Positions 46,717 through 55,319 are shown, counted from the stretch's first letter. The stretch: DNA of 64,000 nt from Escherichia coli (GCF_036503815.1 NZ_AP027764.1:1054001-1118000); one strand, 5' to 3'. Program-made: numbers and translations. The notes: generated by a model from the sequence alone, not told the origin.

Positions 46717-46977
46717 TTATCCAAAGCGGTAGGTGATGCCGAATCCGGAAGGCGGATAGCGCCACTGTTGTAGCGTTTTTTCATCGCACAGCAAACGGCA
46801 GGTGCCGCACTCCAGACAATTACGATAATCAACGTGCAAATCACCTTCCGGTGTGAGCGAAAAAAGACCAGCCGGACAAGCGTTAATCAACCGTTCTGCC
46901 GTCTGGCGCTCAACGGAGTCAGCCGGAACAATATGTGGCGCATCAGCAGCGCGCCAGAGATTACGGGCTACAGACAT
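46717..46977 (-). CDS. ygcO: Ferredoxin-like protein YgcO (FixX-type)
   Basis: 86-residue ferredoxin-like protein of the FixX family. The cysteines fall in INACPAGLFSL and NCLECGTCRLLCDE, as in FixX, so one iron-sulfur cluster is likely. The start at 46977 overlaps the end of ygcN by 10 bases. With YgcN it would form a two-polypeptide version of ETF:quinone oxidoreductase. Confidence 0.93.
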   Translation of the reverse strand: MSVARNLWRAADAPHIVPADSVERQTAERLINACPAGLFSLTPEGDLHVDYRNCLECGTCRLLCDEKTLQQWRYPPSGFGITYRFG

Positions 46978-48239
46978 CGAATACTCCTGACAACATCGCC
47001 CGCCAGATGCCACAGGCCATGACGACGTAAATGACGCCAGAGCAACTGGCGCAGCGGCGGAACAGGTTTATCACCTTGATCCCATAAATCACGGGAAATA
47101 TCCTGCATTAACGCAGGCCACGCCCGATACCAGCCAGGGCGTTGCAAAAGCGCCGGAACATGCTGATAACGCTGTAGAACATCCCACAACAGGCTGCGCT
47201 CTACATTGTGATGATAAAGCGGAAACAGATTTTGCGGCTCGCGGTGCTGGCAGGCGGTTATCAGCGTTTGTGCCGCCGCCTGTGCGCCAGCCAGCGCCAT
47301 ATCCATGCCGCGCACGGAAATTCCGGTATTGACGCAACTGCGCAACGTATCGCCCACCAGCAGCCAGCCGTTACCGGCGTATTGCACCGGCATACTGTGC
47401 AAGCCACCTTCTGGCACCAGATGCGCACCATACTCCAGTGATTCCGTGTTTTTGATAAGCGGGCGCACTGCCGGATGCGTTTTAAAGCGAGCCAGCAGCT
47501 CGCTTGCCGGAACACGACTTTGCGTAAGTGAAGAGAGCGGGCAAACAATCCCTAACGAGAGCGTTTGTTGATTAGTATAAAGAAATGCGCCGCCGGGTAA
47601 GTCATCACAGATTCCGCCGCTGAATAACAACGCTGCGCCTTCGTTATTCTCCAGATGAAAACGTTCTTCAATAGCGGATGTTTCCAGTGACAGAACTTCT
47701 TTAATCCCCAACGCCATCACTTCGCCAGCAGGACGAGTCACTAACCCGTGACGCTCAGACAGGACGCTGTTGGCACCTTCTGCCAGCACCACATAACGGG
47801 CGCGGAGAATATCGTCACCACAAATAACGCCGCAAACTCTGCCTTTTTCTTCATACAGTGCATCCACCGTCGTACCGGGGATGCATTCGACACCTTCTTT
47901 TTCGGCTTCGGCAACCAGCCACGGATCGAATCGCGCACGTAATACACTCCAGGATTCACCGCCGGGCTGTAAGCTGGAAAACGTCGTTGCGCCATCCGGC
48001 GTTAGCAGAGAAAGACTTTCGTGAGTGATGCGTCGTTCAAGAGGCGCGGTCAGGTGAAACTGAGGGAGGAGTTCCGCGAGCGCATGGGTGTATAAACGCC
48101 CGCCGGAAAGGTTTTTACTGCCGGGAATTTCAGCGCGTTCCAGTAACAGAACGGATAAACCTGCCCGCGCGCAGCGTAAAGCGCAAGCGGTGCCTGCTAT
48201 ACCCGCACCAATAATAATAATGTCGTAGTCGTCTTCCAT
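46968..48239 (-). CDS. ygcN: FAD-dependent oxidoreductase YgcN (FixC/ETF-quinone oxidoreductase family)
   Basis: 423-residue flavoprotein with an N-terminal dinucleotide-binding motif DIIIIGAGIAGTACALRCAR and a second FAD motif GNGWLLVGDTLRSCVNTGI. The family (FixC, ETF-QO) passes electrons from ETF to quinones at the membrane. The start was placed at MEDDYD (48239). Overlapping ygcO supplies the iron-sulfur part. Probable acceptor for YgcQ/YgcR; 78 bases downstream of queD on the same strand. Confidence 0.93.
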   Translation of the reverse strand: MEDDYDIIIIGAGIAGTACALRCARAGLSVLLLERAEIPGSKNLSGGRLYTHALAELLPQFHLTAPLERRITHESLSLLTPDGATTFSSLQPGGESWSVLRARFDPWLVAEAEKEGVECIPGTTVDALYEEKGRVCGVICGDDILRARYVVLAEGANSVLSERHGLVTRPAGEVMALGIKEVLSLETSAIEERFHLENNEGAALLFSGGICDDLPGGAFLYTNQQTLSLGIVCPLSSLTQSRVPASELLARFKTHPAVRPLIKNTESLEYGAHLVPEGGLHSMPVQYAGNGWLLVGDTLRSCVNTGISVRGMDMALAGAQAAAQTLITACQHREPQNLFPLYHHNVERSLLWDVLQRYQHVPALLQRPGWYRAWPALMQDISRDLWDQGDKPVPPLRQLLWRHLRRHGLWHLAGDVVRSIRCL

Positions 48240-48316
48240 GTCATGCCCCAGATATCCAGAGCGCAACACCCTAACATAGCGTTACTTAAGGGAAATTGAC
48301 CGCCGACACACTCTTA

Positions 48317-48682
48317 TCATTCGCCGCGATAGATACAACCTGCGGTGCAGGTTTCTTTCACCATAACCGCACTTAACAGCGGAACAACCGGTTTAACCTG
48401 ATCCCAAATCCATTTTGCTAAAACCTCGCTGGTCGGGTTTTCCAGGCCAGGAATATCATTGAGATAATAGTGATCGAGGCGATCATAGGTTGGTTTAAAT
48501 GCCGCTTTCAGTTCAGCGAAATCGATAATCCAGCCCGTATGCGGATCGACTTCCCCGGTAATTTCCAGTCGCACCATAAAGGAATGCCCGTGCAGGCGAC
48601 CACATTTATGTCCTTCCGGGACGTGTGGTAAGCGGTGAGCGGCTTCGAAGGTGAAATCTTTAAATAACGTGGTGGACATCAT
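48317..48682 (-). CDS. queD: 6-carboxy-5,6,7,8-tetrahydropterin synthase QueD
   Basis: 121-residue T-fold zinc enzyme that converts dihydroneopterin triphosphate to 6-carboxytetrahydropterin, the second step of queuosine synthesis. The zinc histidines are in FEAAHRLPH and RLHGHSFMV, with the catalytic CGRLHGH cysteine and a KETCTAGC end. ATG codons at 48682 and 48679 are adjacent; the longer form is the usual annotation. Divergent from cysJ. Confidence 0.97.
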   Translation of the reverse strand: MMSTTLFKDFTFEAAHRLPHVPEGHKCGRLHGHSFMVRLEITGEVDPHTGWIIDFAELKAAFKPTYDRLDHYYLNDIPGLENPTSEVLAKWIWDQVKPVVPLLSAVMVKETCTAGCIYRGE

Positions 48683-48997
48683 AATTTCTCTACATGACGA
48701 TAAAACCGCCGTAGAGTACCGGAAAGCCTGTTTTTTCGCATTATCTAAAACGCCTTTGTTGCGCAAAATCGCTGATTTATCTTGATGATGGGCAATATTC
48801 ATTTATTTTTCATTGGGTTGGTTAATCTGTTTTGTTGTTAAAGACTATTGCTAAAACAGGTTAGTCGATTTGGTTATTAGTTATCGCTATCCCGTCTTTA
48901 ATCCACACCGTTCGCCCCGTTAACCTTACCTTCTCTTCTGTTTTATGGGCGCTGACAGGGCGCAGAAACAGCTTTGCTTACTGGAACATAACGACGC
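48683..48997. promoter_or_regulatory. queD/cysJ divergent region
   Basis: 315 bp without a gene. It must contain the cysJIH promoter, which CysB activates during sulfur limitation. The AT-rich part around 48825-48885 has an imperfect repeat of CTGTTTTG/CTAAAACAG type that could be part of a CysB site, but the CysB consensus is too loose to call. A small hairpin GGGCGCTGACAGGGCGC lies near 48948. Confidence 0.55.
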
Positions 48998-50797
48998 ATG
49001 ACGACACAGGTCCCACCTTCCGCGTTGCTTCCGTTGAACCCGGAGCAACTGGCACGCCTTCAGGCGGCCACGACCGATTTAACTCCCACCCAGCTTGCCT
49101 GGGTTTCTGGCTATTTCTGGGGCGTGCTCAACCAGCAGCCTGCTGCGCTTACAGCGACGCCAGCGCCCGCCGCAGAAATGCCGGGTATAACTATTATCTC
49201 CGCTTCGCAAACCGGCAATGCGCGCCGGGTTGCTGAAGCATTACGCGATGATTTATTAGCGGCAAAACTGAACGTTAAGCTGGTGAACGCGGGCGACTAT
49301 AAATTCAAACAAATCGCCAGCGAAAAACTGCTCATCGTGGTGACGTCAACGCAAGGTGAAGGGGAACCGCCGGAGGAGGCCGTCGCGCTGCATAAGTTCC
49401 TGTTCTCCAAAAAAGCGCCGAAGCTGGAAAACACCGCGTTTGCCGTGTTTAGTCTCGGCGATAGCTCTTATGAATTTTTCTGCCAGTCCGGGAAAGATTT
49501 CGATAGCAAGCTGGCGGAACTGGGCGGTGAACGCCTGCTCGACCGTGTCGATGCCGACGTTGAATACCAGGCCGCTGCCAGCGAGTGGCGCGCCCGCGTA
49601 GTAGATGCTCTTAAATCGCGTTCGCCTGTCGCGGCACCTTCGCAATCCGTCGCTACTGGCGCGGTAAATGAAATCCACACCAGCCCGTACAGCAAAGACG
49701 CGCCGCTGGTGGCGAGCCTTTCGGTTAACCAGAAAATTACTGGGCGTAACTCTGAAAAAGACGTTCGCCATATCGAAATTGACTTAGGTGACTCTGGCCT
49801 GCGTTATCAGCCGGGTGACGCGCTGGGCGTTTGGTATCAGAATGATCCGGCACTGGTGAAAGAACTTGTCGAACTGCTGTGGCTGAAAGGTGATGAACCT
49901 GTCACCGTCGAGGGCAAAACGTTGCCTCTGAACGAGGCCCTACAGTGGCACTTCGAACTGACCGTCAACACTGCCAACATCGTTGAGAACTACGCCACCT
50001 TAACGCGTAGTGAAACGCTGCTGCCGCTGGTGGGCGATAAAGCGAAGTTGCAGCATTACGCCGCGACGACGCCGATTGTCGACATGGTGCGTTTCTCTCC
50101 TGCGCAGCTTGACGCTGAAGCCCTGATTAACTTGCTGCGCCCGCTGACCCCACGCCTGTACTCCATCGCCTCCTCGCAGGCGGAAGTCGAGAACGAAGTA
50201 CACGTCACCGTTGGTGTGGTGCGTTATGACGTGGAAGGCCGCGCCCGTGCTGGCGGTGCCTCCAGCTTTCTTGCGGACCGTGTGGAAGAAGAGGGCGAAG
50301 TCCGCGTCTTTATCGAACATAACGACAACTTCCGTCTGCCAGCCAACCCGGAAACGCCGGTGATTATGATTGGTCCAGGCACCGGCATCGCGCCGTTCCG
50401 CGCCTTTATGCAGCAACGTGCTGCTGACGAAGCGCCGGGTAAAAACTGGCTGTTCTTTGGCAACCCACACTTTACTGAAGATTTCCTCTATCAGGTGGAG
50501 TGGCAGCGCTACGTCAAAGAGGGCGTGCTGACACGTATTGATCTTGCCTGGTCGCGCGATCAAAAAGAAAAAATTTACGTACAAGACAAACTGCGCGAAC
50601 AGGGCGCAGAGCTGTGGCGCTGGATCAATGACGGTGCCCACATTTATGTCTGCGGCGACGCTAATCGCATGGCGAAAGACGTTGAACAGGCACTTCTGGA
50701 AGTGATTGCCGAATTTGGTGGCATGGACACCGAAGCGGCGGATGAATTTTTAAGTGAGCTGCGCGTAGAGCGCCGTTATCAGCGAGATGTCTACTAA
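48998..50797 (+). CDS. cysJ: Sulfite reductase flavoprotein alpha-component CysJ
   Basis: 599-residue NADPH-dependent flavoprotein that feeds electrons to CysI for sulfite reduction to sulfide. Order: N-terminal flavodoxin domain (ISASQTGNARRVAEAL, TSTQGEGEPPEEA, FSLGDSSYEFFCQ), FAD domain (PRLYSIASSQAEVENEVHVT), NADPH domain (MIGPGTGIAPFRAFMQQR) and C-terminal ERRYQRDVY. Overlaps the cysI start by one base (TAATG). Confidence 0.98.
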   Translation: MTTQVPPSALLPLNPEQLARLQAATTDLTPTQLAWVSGYFWGVLNQQPAALTATPAPAAEMPGITIISASQTGNARRVAEALRDDLLAAKLNVKLVNAGDYKFKQIASEKLLIVVTSTQGEGEPPEEAVALHKFLFSKKAPKLENTAFAVFSLGDSSYEFFCQSGKDFDSKLAELGGERLLDRVDADVEYQAAASEWRARVVDALKSRSPVAAPSQSVATGAVNEIHTSPYSKDAPLVASLSVNQKITGRNSEKDVRHIEIDLGDSGLRYQPGDALGVWYQNDPALVKELVELLWLKGDEPVTVEGKTLPLNEALQWHFELTVNTANIVENYATLTRSETLLPLVGDKAKLQHYAATTPIVDMVRFSPAQLDAEALINLLRPLTPRLYSIASSQAEVENEVHVTVGVVRYDVEGRARAGGASSFLADRVEEEGEVRVFIEHNDNFRLPANPETPVIMIGPGTGIAPFRAFMQQRAADEAPGKNWLFFGNPHFTEDFLYQVEWQRYVKEGVLTRIDLAWSRDQKEKIYVQDKLREQGAELWRWINDGAHIYVCGDANRMAKDVEQALLEVIAEFGGMDTEAADEFLSELRVERRYQRDVY

Positions 50798-52509
50798 TGA
50801 ACGAAAAAAATCCAGGGCCTTTAGTGGTCGAAGGAAAACTGACAGACGCGGAGCGCATGAAGCTTGAGAGCAACTACCTGCGCGGGACCATTGCGGAAGA
50901 TTTAAACGATGGCCTGACCGGCGGCTTTAAGGGCGACAACTTCCTGCTGATCCGTTTCCACGGTATGTATCAGCAGGATGACCGCGATATCCGCGCCGAA
51001 CGTGCTGAACAGAAGCTGGAACCGCGTCATGCGATGCTGCTGCGCTGCCGTCTGCCGGGTGGGGTGATCACCACTAAACAGTGGCAGGCAATTGATAAAT
51101 TCGCCGGTGAAAACACTATTTATGGCAGCATTCGCCTGACCAACCGCCAGACGTTCCAGTTCCACGGCATTCTGAAAAAGAACGTCAAACCGGTGCACCA
51201 GATGCTGCATTCGGTCGGTCTTGATGCGCTGGCGACCGCCAACGACATGAACCGTAACGTACTCTGCACCTCGAACCCTTACGAGTCGCAGCTGCACGCG
51301 GAAGCCTATGAATGGGCGAAGAAAATCTCTGAACATCTGCTGCCGCGAACCCGGGCCTATGCGGAGATCTGGCTCGACCAGGAAAAAGTCGCCACCACTG
51401 ACGAAGAACCGATCCTCGGTCAGACCTATCTGCCGCGTAAATTCAAAACCACGGTAGTGATCCCGCCACAGAACGATATCGATCTGCACGCCAACGACAT
51501 GAACTTTGTGGCGATCGCGGAAAACGGCAAACTGGTGGGCTTCAACCTGCTGGTGGGCGGTGGGCTTTCTATCGAACACGGCAACAAGAAAACCTACGCC
51601 CGTACCGCGAGCGAGTTTGGCTATCTGCCGCTGGAGCATACGCTGGCGGTGGCGGAAGCGGTCGTTACCACTCAGCGTGACTGGGGTAATCGTACTGACC
51701 GTAAAAACGCCAAAACCAAATACACGCTGGAGCGCGTGGGGGTTGAGACGTTTAAAGCAGAAGTGGAACGTCGCGCGGGGATCAAATTTGAGCCGATCCG
51801 TCCATATGAATTTACCGGGCGCGGCGATCGTATCGGCTGGGTAAAAGGAATCGACGACAAATGGCACCTGACGCTGTTTATCGAAAATGGCCGAATTCTT
51901 GATTATCCGGGGCGTCCGCTGAAAACCGGCCTGCTGGAGATCGCAAAGATCCACAAAGGTGATTTCCGCATTACGGCGAACCAGAATCTGATCATCGCTG
52001 GTGTACCGGAAAGCGAGAAAGCGAAGATTGAGAAGATCGCCAAAGAGAGCGGATTGATGAATGCTGTCACGCCGCAGCGCGAAAACTCAATGGCCTGCGT
52101 GTCATTCCCGACTTGCCCGTTGGCGATGGCGGAAGCGGAGCGTTTCCTGCCGTCGTTTATCGATAACATCGATAATTTAATGGCGAAGCATGGTGTCAGC
52201 GATGAGCACATCGTGATGCGTGTAACAGGCTGCCCGAACGGTTGTGGTCGCGCGATGCTGGCGGAAGTTGGCCTGGTGGGTAAAGCGCCGGGTCGCTACA
52301 ACCTGCATCTTGGTGGCAACCGCATTGGGACACGTATCCCACGGATGCATAAAGAAAACATCACCGAGCCGGAAATCCTGGCGACGCTTGATGAACTGAT
52401 AGGGCGCTGGGCGAAAGAACGTGAAGCGGGTGAAGGCTTCGGCGACTTTACGGTGCGTGCGGGCATCATTCGCCCGGTGCTCGATCCGGCGCGTGATTTG
52501 TGGGATTAA
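50797..52509 (+). CDS. cysI: Sulfite reductase hemoprotein beta-component CysI
   Basis: 570-residue siroheme and [4Fe-4S] enzyme that carries out the six-electron reduction of sulfite. The four cluster cysteines are in MACVSFPTCPLAMAEAE and VTGCPNGCGRAML. The N-terminal half has the sulfite/nitrite reductase NRQTFQFHGI substrate-binding motif. Second gene of cysJIH. Confidence 0.98.
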   Translation: MNEKNPGPLVVEGKLTDAERMKLESNYLRGTIAEDLNDGLTGGFKGDNFLLIRFHGMYQQDDRDIRAERAEQKLEPRHAMLLRCRLPGGVITTKQWQAIDKFAGENTIYGSIRLTNRQTFQFHGILKKNVKPVHQMLHSVGLDALATANDMNRNVLCTSNPYESQLHAEAYEWAKKISEHLLPRTRAYAEIWLDQEKVATTDEEPILGQTYLPRKFKTTVVIPPQNDIDLHANDMNFVAIAENGKLVGFNLLVGGGLSIEHGNKKTYARTASEFGYLPLEHTLAVAEAVVTTQRDWGNRTDRKNAKTKYTLERVGVETFKAEVERRAGIKFEPIRPYEFTGRGDRIGWVKGIDDKWHLTLFIENGRILDYPGRPLKTGLLEIAKIHKGDFRITANQNLIIAGVPESEKAKIEKIAKESGLMNAVTPQRENSMACVSFPTCPLAMAEAERFLPSFIDNIDNLMAKHGVSDEHIVMRVTGCPNGCGRAMLAEVGLVGKAPGRYNLHLGGNRIGTRIPRMHKENITEPEILATLDELIGRWAKEREAGEGFGDFTVRAGIIRPVLDPARDLWD

Positions 52510-52523
52510 CCATCAGTCCAGTC

Positions 52524-52561
52524 TTGTAGGCCTGATAAGACGCGTAAGCGTCGCATCAGGC
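52524..52561. repeat. Short BIME-like repeat between cysI and cysH
   Basis: TGTAGGCCTGATAAGACGCG followed by an imperfect complement ending GCATCAGGC: the same repeat family as the one after ygcQ, here inside the cysJIH operon. Confidence 0.8.
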
Positions 52562-52582
52562 AAGGCAAACAGTGAGGAATCT

Positions 52583-53317
52583 ATGTCCAAACTCGATCTA
52601 AATGCCCTGAACGAACTGCCGAAGGTAGATCGCATTCTGGCGCTGGCGGAAACTAACGCCGAGCTTGAAAAACTGGATGCTGAAGGCCGCGTTGCCTGGG
52701 CGCTGGATAATCTGCCCGGTGAATATGTGCTTTCTTCCAGCTTCGGTATCCAGGCGGCGGTTAGCCTGCATCTGGTGAATCAGATTCGCCCGGATATTCC
52801 GGTGATCCTCACCGATACCGGTTATCTGTTTCCGGAAACCTACCGCTTTATTGACGAGTTAACGGACAAACTCAAGCTCAACCTGAAAGTGTACCGCGCT
52901 ACCGAAAGCGCCGCCTGGCAGGAAGCACGCTACGGCAAACTGTGGGAACAGGGCGTTGAAGGCATTGAAAAGTACAACGATATCAACAAAGTCGAACCGA
53001 TGAACCGGGCGCTGAAAGAACTGAACGCACAAACCTGGTTTGCTGGCCTGCGCCGTGAACAATCCGGCAGCCGCGCTAATTTACCGGTGTTGGCAATTCA
53101 GCGTGGCGTATTTAAAGTGCTGCCGATTATCGACTGGGATAACCGAACTATTTATCAGTACCTGCAAAAACATGGCCTGAAATATCACCCATTATGGGAC
53201 GAAGGATATTTATCGGTTGGTGATACCCATACAACTCGAAAATGGGAACCCGGTATGGCGGAAGAAGAAACGCGTTTCTTTGGCTTAAAAAGGGAATGTG
53301 GGCTGCACGAAGGGTAA
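52583..53317 (+). CDS. cysH: Phosphoadenosine phosphosulfate reductase CysH
   Basis: 244-residue thioredoxin-dependent PAPS reductase that releases sulfite for CysJI. The modified P-loop SSSFGIQAAVSLHL, the WFAGLRREQSGSRA motif and the C-terminal catalytic cysteine in KRECGLHEG are present. The ATG at 52583 follows GTGAGG; the longer open frame upstream runs through the repeat and the end of cysI. Last gene of cysJIH. Confidence 0.97.
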   Translation: MSKLDLNALNELPKVDRILALAETNAELEKLDAEGRVAWALDNLPGEYVLSSSFGIQAAVSLHLVNQIRPDIPVILTDTGYLFPETYRFIDELTDKLKLNLKVYRATESAAWQEARYGKLWEQGVEGIEKYNDINKVEPMNRALKELNAQTWFAGLRREQSGSRANLPVLAIQRGVFKVLPIIDWDNRTIYQYLQKHGLKYHPLWDEGYLSVGDTHTTRKWEPGMAEEETRFFGLKRECGLHEG

Positions 53318-53334
53318 ATATTGTCGGATAAAAT

Positions 53335-53372
53335 AAACGCCTCTGTCAGAAATGATGGGGGCGTTTTTATTT
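53335..53372 (+). terminator. Terminator of cysJIH
   Basis: AAACGCC...GGCGTTT stem (extended by T-G and C-G pairs) with a roughly 14-base loop, followed by TTATTTT, just after the cysH stop. Confidence 0.8.
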
Positions 53373-53489
53373 TGCGAGCAGCATTCCGGCATTTAAACGT
53401 GAATATAGCAGGGGAAATCAACAGTTTTAGAATGGCGTCGGGTGCTTGAGGCTGTCTGGCGTTGAGCATTCGCGAGGTTCCAGATGGAC

Positions 53490-53542
53490 AAAAGCCCCAG
53501 GCGATATTTCTATCAACCTGAGGCTCGCGTTCGAACGTAGCA
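53490..53542 (-). ncRNA. sokX: SokX-type antisense RNA
   Basis: On the minus strand a promoter TTGCCT-17 bp-TAACAT (53577 to 53549) precedes a roughly 53-nt transcript. It contains GCCTCAGGTTGATAG and ends GGGGCTTTT, a pattern shared with the Sok antisense RNAs of other chromosomal hok loci (from memory of SokC). It would pair with the leader of the hok message and block translation of the coupled mok/hok frame. Position is approximate to a few bases. Confidence 0.7.
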
Positions 53543-53580
53543 ATTCGGATGTTAGTCTCTTCTTTGCAGGGAGGCAAGAC

Positions 53581-53733
53581 ATGCTGACAAAATATGCCCT
53601 TGTGGCAATCATCGTACTGTGTTGTACAGTACTGGGATTCACGCTGATGGTAGGCGACTCGTTGTGTGAGTTGAGTATCAGAGAACGTGGTATGGAGTTT
53701 AAGGCAGTTCTCGCTTACGAATCGAAGAAGTAG
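53581..53733 (+). CDS. hokX: Type I toxin HokX (Hok/Gef family)
   Basis: 50-residue membrane toxin with one hydrophobic helix (YALVAIIVLCCTVLGFTLMV), a periplasmic SLCELSIRERG with the family cysteine, and the C-terminal AVLAYESKK. A GGGAGG ribosome-binding site lies just upstream. The message probably begins near 53438 with GGTGCTTGAGGCT, a hok-type 5' end. The frame is open upstream, consistent with an in-frame mok leader. IS186 lies 21 bases past the stop and removes the normal 3' hairpin, which may inactivate the locus. Confidence 0.9.
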   Translation: MLTKYALVAIIVLCCTVLGFTLMVGDSLCELSIRERGMEFKAVLAYESKK

Positions 53734-53744
53734 CCACCACGCGG

Positions 53745-53754
53745 GGGTAAAACC
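53745..53754. repeat. IS186 target-site duplication, left copy
   Basis: GGGTAAAACC directly before the insertion sequence; an identical copy lies directly after it at 55094-55103. Without the insertion and one copy, the site reads as the hairpin ACGCGGGG-GTAAAA-CCCCGCGT. Confidence 0.92.
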
Positions 53755-55093
53755 CATAAGCGCTAACTTAAGGGTTGTGGTATTACGCCTGATATGATTT
53801 AACGTGCCGATGAATTACTCTCACGATAACTGGTCAGCAATTCTGGCCCATATTGGTAAGCCCGAAGAACTGGATACTTCGGCACGTAATGCCGGGGCTC
53901 TAACCCGCCGCCGCGAAATTCGTGATGCTGCAACTCTGCTACGTCTGGGGCTGGCTTACGGCCCCGGGGGGATGTCATTACGTGAAGTCACTGCATGGGC
54001 TCAGCTCCATGACGTTGCAACATTATCTGACGTGGCTCTCCTGAAGCGGCTGCGGAATGCCGCCGACTGGTTTGGCATACTTGCCGCACAAACACTTGCT
54101 GTACGCGCCGCAGTTACGGGTTGTACAAGCGGAAAGAGATTGCGTCTTGTCGATGGAACAGCAATCAGTGCGCCCGGGGGCGGCAGCGCTGAATGGCGAC
54201 TACATATGGGATATGATCCTCATACCTGTCAGTTCACTGATTTTGAGCTAACCGACAGCAGAGACGCTGAACGGCTGGACCGATTTGCGCAAACGGCAGA
54301 CGAGATACGCATTGCTGACCGGGGATTCGGTTCGCGTCCCGAATGTATCCGCTCACTTGCTTTTGGAGAAGCTGATTATATCGTCCGGGTTCACTGGCGA
54401 GGATTGCGCTGGTTAACTGCAGAAGGAATGCGCTTTGACATGATGGGTTTTCTGCGCGGGCTGGATTGCGGTAAGAACGGTGAAACCACTGTAATGATAG
54501 GCAATTCAGGTAATAAAAAAGCCGGAGCTCCCTTTCCGGCACGTCTCATTGCCGTATCACTTCCTCCCGAAAAAGCATTAATCAGTAAAACCCGACTGCT
54601 CAGCGAGAATCGTCGAAAAGGACGAGTAGTTCAGGCGGAAACGCTGGAAGCAGCGGGCCATGTGCTATTGCTAACATCATTACCGGAAGATGAATATTCA
54701 GCAGAGCAAGTGGCTGATTGTTACCGTCTGCGATGGCAAATTGAACTGGCTTTTAAGCGGCTCAAAAGTTTGCTGCACCTGGATGCTTTGCGTGCAAAGG
54801 AACCTGAACTCGCGAAAGCGTGGATATTTGCTAATCTACTCGCCGCATTTTTAATTGACGACATAATCCAGCCATCGCTGGATTTCCCCCCCAGAAGTGC
54901 CGGATCCGAAAAGAAGAACTAACTCGTTGTGGAGAATAACAAAAATGGTCATCTGGAGCTTACAGGTGGCCATTCGTGGGACAGTATCCCTGACAGCCTA
55001 CAAAACGCAATTGAAGAACGCGAGGCATCGTCTTAACGAGGCACCGAGGCGTCGCATTCTTCAGATGGTTCAACCCTTAAGTTAGCGCTTATG
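53755..55093 (+). mobile_element. IS186 (IS4 family) insertion
   Basis: 1339-bp insertion sequence with terminal inverted repeats CATAAGCGCTAACTTAAGGG and the complement ending CGCTTATG. It is flanked by a 10-bp duplication GGGTAAAACC. It encodes one intact transposase and appears complete. It lies between hokX and cas3. In K-12, IS186 copies are also found just downstream of other hok genes. Confidence 0.96.
53810..54922 (+). CDS. insL: IS186 transposase (InsL)
   Basis: 370-residue DDE transposase of the IS4 family. First Asp in RLRLVDGTAIS, second in IRIADRGFGSRPE, and the Y-(2)-R-(3)-E-(6)-K signature in YRLRWQIELAFKRLK. The ATG at 53810 gives the family length; an in-frame GTG lies 6 bases upstream. 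No frameshift, so it is probably functional. Confidence 0.96.
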   Translation: MNYSHDNWSAILAHIGKPEELDTSARNAGALTRRREIRDAATLLRLGLAYGPGGMSLREVTAWAQLHDVATLSDVALLKRLRNAADWFGILAAQTLAVRAAVTGCTSGKRLRLVDGTAISAPGGGSAEWRLHMGYDPHTCQFTDFELTDSRDAERLDRFAQTADEIRIADRGFGSRPECIRSLAFGEADYIVRVHWRGLRWLTAEGMRFDMMGFLRGLDCGKNGETTVMIGNSGNKKAGAPFPARLIAVSLPPEKALISKTRLLSENRRKGRVVQAETLEAAGHVLLLTSLPEDEYSAEQVADCYRLRWQIELAFKRLKSLLHLDALRAKEPELAKAWIFANLLAAFLIDDIIQPSLDFPPRSAGSEKKN

Positions 55094-55103
55094 GGGTAAA
55101 ACC
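55094..55103. repeat. IS186 target-site duplication, right copy
   Basis: GGGTAAAACC, identical to 53745-53754, followed by the remaining CCGCGT of the interrupted hairpin. Confidence 0.92.
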
Positions 55104-55191
55104 CCGCGTATTGAATTGTGATGGTTTGGTCTCCTGCACCCTTTTTTCATTTATATTGTTTTTGTGAATATTATGCCTGTGTTTATTATTT

Positions 55192-55266
55192 ATATATATC
55201 ACAGATGAAAATCATTGAATTATTCATAATGTAAATATTTTATTGAACGATATATATCACAGATGA
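55192..55266 (+). promoter_or_regulatory. cas3 upstream region with a perfect 17-bp direct repeat
   Basis: ATATATATCACAGATGA occurs at 55192-55208 and again at 55250-55266, 58 bases apart, in the AT-rich 216-bp gap before cas3. The AT-richness fits H-NS silencing known for E. coli cas promoters. Each copy contains TCACA, a CRP half-site. The repeat may be a binding site for a cas regulator; which one is unknown. Confidence 0.55.
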
Positions 55267-55319
55267 TTTTTAATATATGCGTAAATATCCTTTAAGTTTT
55301 ACTGAAGGATAAAAACATT

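Noticed and set aside
50902..51954. 350-residue open frame antisense to cysI
   Set aside because: No domain, no start signals and entirely inside cysI.
53446..53580. Upstream in-frame extension of hokX as a longer protein
   Set aside because: The 50-residue Hok product has its own GGGAGG site and family length. The upstream frame is better read as the mok leader; its real start cannot be chosen from sequence alone.
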